NCBI GenBank assembly: GCA_003116975.1
Contig: BGKB01000025.1
Location: 124,001 to 188,000, forward strand
Direction: 5' to 3'
From: Aurantiochytrium sp. KH105
Taxonomy: Eukaryota; Sar; Bigyra; Thraustochytrida; Thraustochytriidae
Length of the DNA: 64,000 nucleotides
Below are positions 57,942 to 64,000 of the stretch, piece by piece. Each line of letters begins with the position of its first letter. Within the stretch, counting starts at the first letter, position 1. Below the pieces are notes generated by a model. It ran no database searches. It saw only the letters and a list, made by a program, of their open reading frames with translations, and was not told the DNA's origin. The position numbers were made by a program, and so were the translations under genes.

Positions 57942-60900
57942 CTAAGGAGAGAGCTCCAACATATAGCGAATGCGTACCTGCCGTGCTGACGGCACAACAA
58001 ATTCGCTGCTATCGACGCGCAATTCGTCGGAACGACGGGATAATCTCATGAGTACCCAATGAAGCTCCGCGAGCGTTGCCTTTGTCTTTGCGCATTGAAC
58101 GTGAACAATTTGCGCCTTAGGGCCATAAGCAACGATATTGACGCCTTGCTCAGCGTAAGAAAGTGTTAATGGGTAGCGCGAGTTTGGGTCTTTCATGGCG
58201 TCTTCGAGCTTTAGAGAGAACTCGCTCTTCAAAAACGCTTCGCGACATGGGAGCCTGTCATGATGGTGTTCCAGTTCCGAACCCACTCTGCAGATACCTT
58301 CGGATCCAGTCAGCACCGCTCCGCTTGTCGGAAATGCTGATGGAAGCTTGAGCAGCCAGAGACGCACGGTGTCGCTGATCTCCTCCACAGGACCGTACGG
58401 CACCTGCATTCCACTCTTATGCAACGTAATACGTCTTCGAGCTGGTTGCACTTGTCCCCGGCGAACCACGCTCGTGATGCGCGATTCGGTCTTGGATGTC
58501 TCGATCCCATGCGTCAAGGGCATCGCGCGCCTTGCTCTCACGGTGCGATAAGGTCTCTGACTCTCGCCAAGAGCAACTTCACACAAGAGAAGAAATCTGC
58601 GAGGATCCTTGTAGTCAGAGGGACGTGCATAGGAAATTGCCTTGTCAGCCATATCTGAGAAATATATTCCTCGTCCAAGTGACTGTCCGGTCAATCTAGA
58701 TGCGTCGCGCGGCTGCACCAGCAAACCGCGGCGTAGGACACTCATCATGTTTGCCGCGGCCGTTCCGTGCCACAGCAGGCATCGATTGCCCATCGATTCC
58801 GGGAACGCAGGGTCGTCAACACGGTCCACCTTTACGACATTCTTGATGACGGTGCAAAATCTGCCACACTCTGCCTTGGGGCAAGTGGCGGCGAAAAAGT
58901 GCTCAATGAGCTGCCGCTCGCGGGATCCGGCTTCGAGGGGAGTCAGCCGCGTCCGCATCGCGCGATAGCAATAGAAAAGAGGATTCTCTACGGAGCTTTG
59001 CGCGGAGCAAATATGCCGCGCAGTAGAAATGATCTCCATGGACAAGGATGCCGACTTGAGATTCTCCACGAGTGCTTCTGCTTTCTGGAATGAGGTACAT
59101 TTTTCATTCGAGAAGTGCTGATGCAGATTTGGGCACATCAAAAGCTTTTCGAATTCTGCTTGGAGATCTTGTAGAGTCTTGTCGTGGTCCAGCAGGGCAT
59201 TGCACGATGCGTGTGAAGGAGTCGCGGCGGCTTTCTCTTTCATCTGGAATATGGCGCGGCACTTTTCTAGCACAGTTTGCGCCTTCACGAGGTTCTTCCA
59301 AGCGACTCGCTCGAAGATGATCGAGTTCAATGCTTCGTCCTTTGCGCCGCGCGTTTCAGGTTTAACTGCGCCTGTAATCGTCTCTAGCAGCTGACACGTC
59401 ACGGGGGGAAGCGGGCAATGGCGGTCCAAAAGCTCCCTGGAGAAAGCCGCATTCTTCCACAAGAAAAGGTCTTCAGTCTCCTTCTGGTTTTGGACGCCTT
59501 GAGACATAAGAGCGGCTGCATCGTCCGGAGAAAGCACGTGATAGGCATTTTTGGCACGGTCCCTTCTAGCCGAGGTGGGCCTGTCGCCATTCACGTCCCT
59601 GTCTTCCCACGCAAACCCAGTCCGTTGCTTGAAGGCTTCTTTGAACGCTGTCGTTGCCGCGATGACGGTTGAAAATGGAGTACTCGAGACAGCGAGCTTT
59701 CGCACTGCCTTGGCTTTGCCTTCTTGAAGTAGCAGTACATATACCTTTCGCGTTGGAACTTCAACGACTTGCAAATGGCAGAATGTGGGAATGCTGGATA
59801 GCGTCCCTCGTTGTCCTTTGCCTCGAAACGGATTCGTTCGCAGCAAGATGGCGTCCAGGTAATCATGATGTCTAGGCGAAGCCGTCGGCGCTGCTGCAGA
59901 TGACTCGACAGAAGAATCCAGCTCGCCGCATCGTGCCTCGACAACCTTGACGCCGGCCAAGCTGGACAGGCCACTACCGCGGATGACACGTGGGCCGCTT
60001 CTTTGCGGTGACGGGCACGGTATCGGCATGGGTGACGATGAAGTAGAGGACGAAGATGAGGAGGACGAAGATGAGGACGACGGAGTCTCGACAAGTCTAA
60101 TGTCAGACGACGAGGCCCGCTCTACGGAATGTACATTCACCTCGCTAGCTCCGGAAGTCTTGCGGGAACCTTGCAACGTTTGCTCAGCTTGTGTTGATAC
60201 ATGTGCTAAATTTGCGATGTCCGCTTTATCTTCCTGCCTCTGCACCATTTGGTGCAAGTCGCGAAGAAAAGATTCGGTTCCGAGGAAGTCGTCGAAGGTG
60301 TCTTCAGAGGTTTTTAAGGGTTTATAAAGGTGCTCGCCGAGCCCGTACTTTTCCATGACGACCCCGATCTTGGTGTTGCGGTGGATGGAGCCCAGTGCGA
60401 TTCGAACACCTTCACAGATACTTGCGCCCTTGCACAAGAGCAGTTCTGCAAGCCTAGCGTTGTCAAAATGACCAACAGTGGTTGGATTGAGGACCATCTC
60501 TAGCGGTGTAACTCCGCAGACGTCTCGGCTATTGACGAGATCCGGCGCCCATTCACCACCCGTTGAACACCTTTGCTCAAGATCGTGCCTGACTCGCGCC
60601 GCGAGCTCTCTGTGAGCTTCGAGCCGCAGTGGGCGGAGATGCAAGCGAGATACCTTCGCGCGGAGCGAGCAACCTGCAAGCTCAACCACGTAAAGTCCAT
60701 TGGGAAGCTGCTCTACAACGCGACCCCCCGCCCAGGGAGGGAGACGTCGTGCCTTGTGTTTGGTAGCCTGTTGCACGAGAACAAGGTCGTCCGTCTTAAG
60801 AAGGGACGTCAGATTCTCGTCGCATCCGCCGACGAGGTCGAATTCCCTGCCCCAATACATCGAGCATGCAGTGTCGTCCTTTTGCGCAGCCTTAACGAGT

Positions 60901-63900
60901 TTCTTCAAGGTTTTGCCCGTGTCAAGGGCAAGTTTACTTTCGAGAACGACTCTCGTCGCAAGGCTCGCCGGGAGACAAATATCGAACGACGCCTGACGAC
61001 TGTCCTCGCATGGCGCCGTGCCAAAAATTCCGGAAACTCCCTCTTCTCCATCGCAAAGAGTTCCCGCAATCTTGACCTTGAACGTGTCCATGGTGGTCCG
61101 TAGCGTCGCTGGATCAGCCGCGCACTGGGCTTGCCCATTCTTCATTTTGTCCGCACCATCTTCATCCTCGTCATCCTTGACCCGCGAATGTTTTCGCGAC
61201 TGTGACGCGAAACACTTGATTCGCCCTGAGATCCCTCTTTCTTGATTTTTCTTATCGTCTTCAGAAAACTGTTCCAAAGTCTTTCGCAAACGACAAAGCC
61301 AGGCATTCCTTTGTGTGAAAGTCTTCATTTGGAAAATTGCACGAAGATGAGAGTGCTGCAACGTCTTTAGCTTTGTAACGGTGGTAATGCCCGCGTTTCG
61401 GAGAGCATCTTGTTCCGCTTGTGGTATTCCGGCGAGAGAATAAATTCTCTGTAAGTCCGAGAGACGCTTCGCTGCGTCATCATCCGGGCACCTCTTCGAC
61501 TTTCCTGCTTCTCCGAAAAGCAATCGCGGCACGAGATCGCAACCCTCTTGTATATTTGACGACCCAGATACACGGTGCCCCGGCCGTTGACGTGAGATAC
61601 GCATGATTTTCTCTCGTTCGGAGAAACGCATCACGCCTATCGCACGCAGGGCACCATGGCTTACGAGTTTGCGAAGCGACTCTAGCGTGCCCATACCGGC
61701 TTTCTTCAACTTGGGCATAACGACGGCTACGTTGAGACCAGCACTGTCCAAAAGATTCTCAAGCTTATCATCGGCACGTGAACCCGTCGGGAAGTTCCAC
61801 CTCAGATCCTGAGTCATTCCAACTTTGATTCTCCACAACTCGGCATGGTCCTTGACCAAGATCCCCGGGACCCAATTCGCACAGCTACCGAACTGGGCAA
61901 GGACAAATGCCCCAGGCCAGCATTTACTCAGCGTTGTTTTGACAGTGTCACGCAACGGAGCATGTAAAGGTGAACTTTCACGAGATGAAATTGGTGTGCT
62001 TTTCTCTCCGGAAGAGCGTACACGCGCGCTTCCGAGAAGAAGCTCGGCGACCTCTACGTCGTCGTGTTGGACGGCGAGATGCAACGCGTTCTGCCCATCG
62101 CGAAGTGCGCACATGGTTGGATCTGCACGATGCTGAAGCAGCAGCTCAACAAGATCACAATTCTTCAGCATCGCTGCCATCATGAGCGCTGTCACTCCAT
62201 CAGCATTGCTGATTCGTTGATTTGGGTTTGCGCCGTGCCACAGTAGCAAGCGAGCCATTTGCACATCCTGTGATAGCACAGCATGGTGCAGAGGTGAAAA
62301 GCCGTCACTATCACAGTCGTCGCAGCTGGCAAGAAAATCAAGCACAGACGCTGCAACGTCGAGGTTGTGAGACTTGGCCGCCTGGCAGAGAAGTGTCGTC
62401 TGCAACTTGCACGTCTTGCTCTCTGAGGATGGTTGGGGATCGCTCTCTGGCAGAGAAGGGTCCGAAGCTTCCATCAGTGAATTCCGCGACGCCATTAAGG
62501 CGGCAAAATTTCCCGAGGTCCCGCACGAGGTTTGCTCTTCAATCTCGTACTGCTTGTGAAGTGACCGAAACAGCTCTGGCTCGCGACCTCTCCGCTCAAG
62601 AGATGCAATGGCTCGGTCCAGCATGTCGAAGCCATGTTCGCCCTCTGTGGCCACCCATGCCGGACATGCTAGGAGCGATTGTAATAGACGCACGGCATCA
62701 AAGCGCGCATGCTTGTTGTCGAGAATCAAAGCACAGAGCTCGAAGCTTCCCGACGTCGCAGCTTCCTCCGCCGCGCTTCGGCCGTTTGACGCGCAAGCGT
62801 TGGGGTCCACACCGAGCGCGAGTAATGTGCGGGCAATCTCGAGACGAACTTCATCGGTCTTGGAGTCCTTCTTTGAAAGGGACGCAAGAAGATGTAAAAG
62901 GGTTTGACCCGATCCTGGATCGGAGTTGCGGAGCTGATCGTCACTGAGCATTTGCATCAGATTCTTGGCTTGAACCAGTTCGCAAGCCTGTACTGCGGCC
63001 CGCACGGCCTGGAGAGGGTCTACAAAGCTCTGAAGCTGTTGCACAACCCCAAACATTGACTTTCGTGAGGCGTACAGCAACAGCGGCTCACTCTTGAGTT
63101 CTTCTTCTTCTACCTTCTTTATTGAGTCTTGACGGGGGTCATTATCGTCGCTGTCACGTGGCGGACGGTAGCCCACGGGTCGTCCGCCTCTTCGACTGGG
63201 CACTCGCGCACGTGTTCCTCTGCCTATCGCAGATCCCGACTGGAGTGGCGCAGATGCACGCTTCTGATGCCGTATCATCGACATTCGCGCAGCAAAAGAT
63301 GATCTTGATAGATGCGGGCTATGCTGTCGGGAAGTCTTTGGTGTTGCAGGTTTGTAAAGAGGAATGTTCACGGCGGCCTCGCAGGACTCCACACCAGTAA
63401 CGAGACATGTACGCGCGAAACTTGCGTGTTTGGTGAGCAAGGCCGTTCCCAATGCAGTGTTTTTCCAATGGTCCTGTACATCGAGTCTGACACCGCGCCG
63501 AAGAATCTCCACACCGCAGTAGTCGGCGCCGCAGGCGGCTGCAAAATGAAGCACAGATCGGCCTGCGTTGTCGACAACAGACGGGTCTTTGCAGTAAGTC
63601 AAGAGGGTTCTCACTGCGAGAACAAAATCTCTCGACCGAGCGGGTTGCGCGGGTTGCGAAGATAAAGGTGAAGACAGCATAGAGTTTAACCGGTTTCCCA
63701 CAGCTGAACTATGAACGCGACTTCTTCGTGCCACGCCTTGTACGCGATCCTTTCGTAATTCGGCTCTTGTTATATCGGCTCTCTCGCCCGGTTGTCGGAG
63801 CCTTAACAACGAATGGAATTTTTTATTGGCGTGGCGCATTACGCTCTCATCCTCAAAGTAATACATGGGGAATTGGTCTGAAGAAGCAAAATCACAAATC

Positions 63901-64000
63901 CATCTCCACTCGCCTGTGAACACGATGAAGAGAGGTGTCCAGCCGTGATTGTCCGCAAGATCGGCATTCGCCCCTGCCCGAAGCAGAGCGAGTGCTTCGG
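57942..64000 (-). CDS. PARP with ankyrin, SAM-like, WGR, helical and ART domains (cut by right edge)
   Basis: At least 2019 residues; the frame stays open to the window edge, where it encodes an ankyrin repeat (ALLRAGANADLADNHGWTPL), so the N-terminus is missing. Ankyrin repeats fill much of 64000-61950, with a few more near 60500. Two SAM-like helical segments follow (about 61765-61600 and 61440-61270). There are two possible Tudor-like beta segments. A WGR domain (about 59800-59590, FKEAFKQRTGFAWED) precedes the PARP helical regulatory domain (about 59420-58850) and the ART domain. The H-Y-E triad is intact: LLWHG (58780), GRGIYFSDM (58660), SSEFVV (58010). Poly-ADP-ribosylation is therefore likely. 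It ends TAG TAA TAA TAA. Architecture resembles nematode ankyrin-WGR PARPs and borrows from tankyrase (ankyrin plus SAM). Confidence 0.92.
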   Translation of the reverse strand, partial: EALALLRAGANADLADNHGWTPLFIVFTGEWRWICDFASSDQFPMYYFEDESVMRHANKKFHSLLRLRQPGERADITRAELRKDRVQGVARRSRVHSSAVGNRLNSMLSSPLSSQPAQPARSRDFVLAVRTLLTYCKDPSVVDNAGRSVLHFAAACGADYCGVEILRRGVRLDVQDHWKNTALGTALLTKHASFARTCLVTGVESCEAAVNIPLYKPATPKTSRQHSPHLSRSSFAARMSMIRHQKRASAPLQSGSAIGRGTRARVPSRRGGRPVGYRPPRDSDDNDPRQDSIKKVEEEELKSEPLLLYASRKSMFGVVQQLQSFVDPLQAVRAAVQACELVQAKNLMQMLSDDQLRNSDPGSGQTLLHLLASLSKKDSKTDEVRLEIARTLLALGVDPNACASNGRSAAEEAATSGSFELCALILDNKHARFDAVRLLQSLLACPAWVATEGEHGFDMLDRAIASLERRGREPELFRSLHKQYEIEEQTSCGTSGNFAALMASRNSLMEASDPSLPESDPQPSSESKTCKLQTTLLCQAAKSHNLDVAASVLDFLASCDDCDSDGFSPLHHAVLSQDVQMARLLLWHGANPNQRISNADGVTALMMAAMLKNCDLVELLLQHRADPTMCALRDGQNALHLAVQHDDVEVAELLLGSARVRSSGEKSTPISSRESSPLHAPLRDTVKTTLSKCWPGAFVLAQFGSCANWVPGILVKDHAELWRIKVGMTQDLRWNFPTGSRADDKLENLLDSAGLNVAVVMPKLKKAGMGTLESLRKLVSHGALRAIGVMRFSEREKIMRISRQRPGHRVSGSSNIQEGCDLVPRLLFGEAGKSKRCPDDDAAKRLSDLQRIYSLAGIPQAEQDALRNAGITTVTKLKTLQHSHLRAIFQMKTFTQRNAWLCRLRKTLEQFSEDDKKNQERGISGRIKCFASQSRKHSRVKDDEDEDGADKMKNGQAQCAADPATLRTTMDTFKVKIAGTLCDGEEGVSGIFGTAPCEDSRQASFDICLPASLATRVVLESKLALDTGKTLKKLVKAAQKDDTACSMYWGREFDLVGGCDENLTSLLKTDDLVLVQQATKHKARRLPPWAGGRVVEQLPNGLYVVELAGCSLRAKVSRLHLRPLRLEAHRELAARVRHDLEQRCSTGGEWAPDLVNSRDVCGVTPLEMVLNPTTVGHFDNARLAELLLCKGASICEGVRIALGSIHRNTKIGVVMEKYGLGEHLYKPLKTSEDTFDDFLGTESFLRDLHQMVQRQEDKADIANLAHVSTQAEQTLQGSRKTSGASEVNVHSVERASSSDIRLVETPSSSSSSSSSSSSTSSSPMPIPCPSPQRSGPRVIRGSGLSSLAGVKVVEARCGELDSSVESSAAAPTASPRHHDYLDAILLRTNPFRGKGQRGTLSSIPTFCHLQVVEVPTRKVYVLLLQEGKAKAVRKLAVSSTPFSTVIAATTAFKEAFKQRTGFAWEDRDVNGDRPTSARRDRAKNAYHVLSPDDAAALMSQGVQNQKETEDLFLWKNAAFSRELLDRHCPLPPVTCQLLETITGAVKPETRGAKDEALNSIIFERVAWKNLVKAQTVLEKCRAIFQMKEKAAATPSHASCNALLDHDKTLQDLQAEFEKLLMCPNLHQHFSNEKCTSFQKAEALVENLKSASLSMEIISTARHICSAQSSVENPLFYCYRAMRTRLTPLEAGSRERQLIEHFFAATCPKAECGRFCTVIKNVVKVDRVDDPAFPESMGNRCLLWHGTAAANMMSVLRRGLLVQPRDASRLTGQSLGRGIYFSDMADKAISYARPSDYKDPRRFLLLCEVALGESQRPYRTVRARRAMPLTHGIETSKTESRITSVVRRGQVQPARRRITLHKSGMQVPYGPVEEISDTVRLWLLKLPSAFPTSGAVLTGSEGICRVGSELEHHHDRLPCREAFLKSEFSLKLEDAMKDPNSRYPLTLSYAEQGVNIVAYGPKAQIVHVQCAKTKATLAELHWVLMRLSRRSDELRVDSSEFVVPSARQVRIRYMLELSP

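Noticed and set aside
1..64000. tRNA, rRNA and transposon signatures
   Set aside because: I looked for B-box-like GGTTCGA motifs, terminal repeats and reverse-transcriptase or transposase motifs and found none I could defend; the CCHC knuckle at 6249-7022 stands without any Gag or polymerase sequence.

Overview
This 64-kb window is nuclear DNA of a gene-dense, GC-rich unicellular eukaryote. Very long single-exon genes, a few short GT-AG introns, NMD, snRNA-transcription and N-glycan genes, and a large multi-pass receptor fit a stramenopile protist. A labyrinthulomycete (thraustochytrid) is my best guess. That is inference from gene content and style, not a measured placement.

Layout from left to right: the N-terminal 935 residues of a myosin heavy chain (-, cut by the left edge); a repeat-rich divergent promoter; a macro-domain protein (+); a zinc-knuckle protein (-); the NMD factor UPF2 (-); an ORMDL sphingolipid regulator with one intron (+); snRNA-activating complex subunit SNAPC3 with one intron (-); a Tctex1 dynein light chain with a 27-nt first exon (-); two tandem secreted GH114-type proteins (+,+); an ABCF ATPase (-); an unresolved 1.4-kb stretch; an MGAT1-like GlcNAc-transferase (+); a 14-kb gene for a cadherin/IPT/multi-pass receptor (+); a doubtful Cys-rich ORF (+); an LRR-ARM-PH-like protein (-); the mannosyltransferase ALG2 (+); a PH-like/ARM protein with a 25-nt first exon (+); and a PARP with ankyrin, SAM-like, WGR, helical and ART domains (-, cut by the right edge).

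Themes. ADP-ribosylation: a PARP writer and a macro-domain reader or eraser share the contig, about 52 kb apart. N-glycosylation: ALG2 in early lipid-linked oligosaccharide assembly and MGAT1 in Golgi processing. Cell surface: two GH114-type proteins and the giant receptor. RNA biology: UPF2 and SNAPC3. As usual in eukaryotes, adjacency is weak evidence of joint function.

The most unusual items are the GH114 pair (one protein with three GH114 domains, the last lacking catalytic residues; one with a PT-rich mucin-like stalk), the tankyrase/PARP1 hybrid with an insertion inside its catalytic fold, PCNA-binding-like motifs in two neighbouring genes, and the giant receptor. No tRNA, rRNA, CRISPR array or transposon was recognised. 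Simple repeats are concentrated in the intergenic regions, above all between divergent genes. All domain calls come from reading motifs, with no database search.
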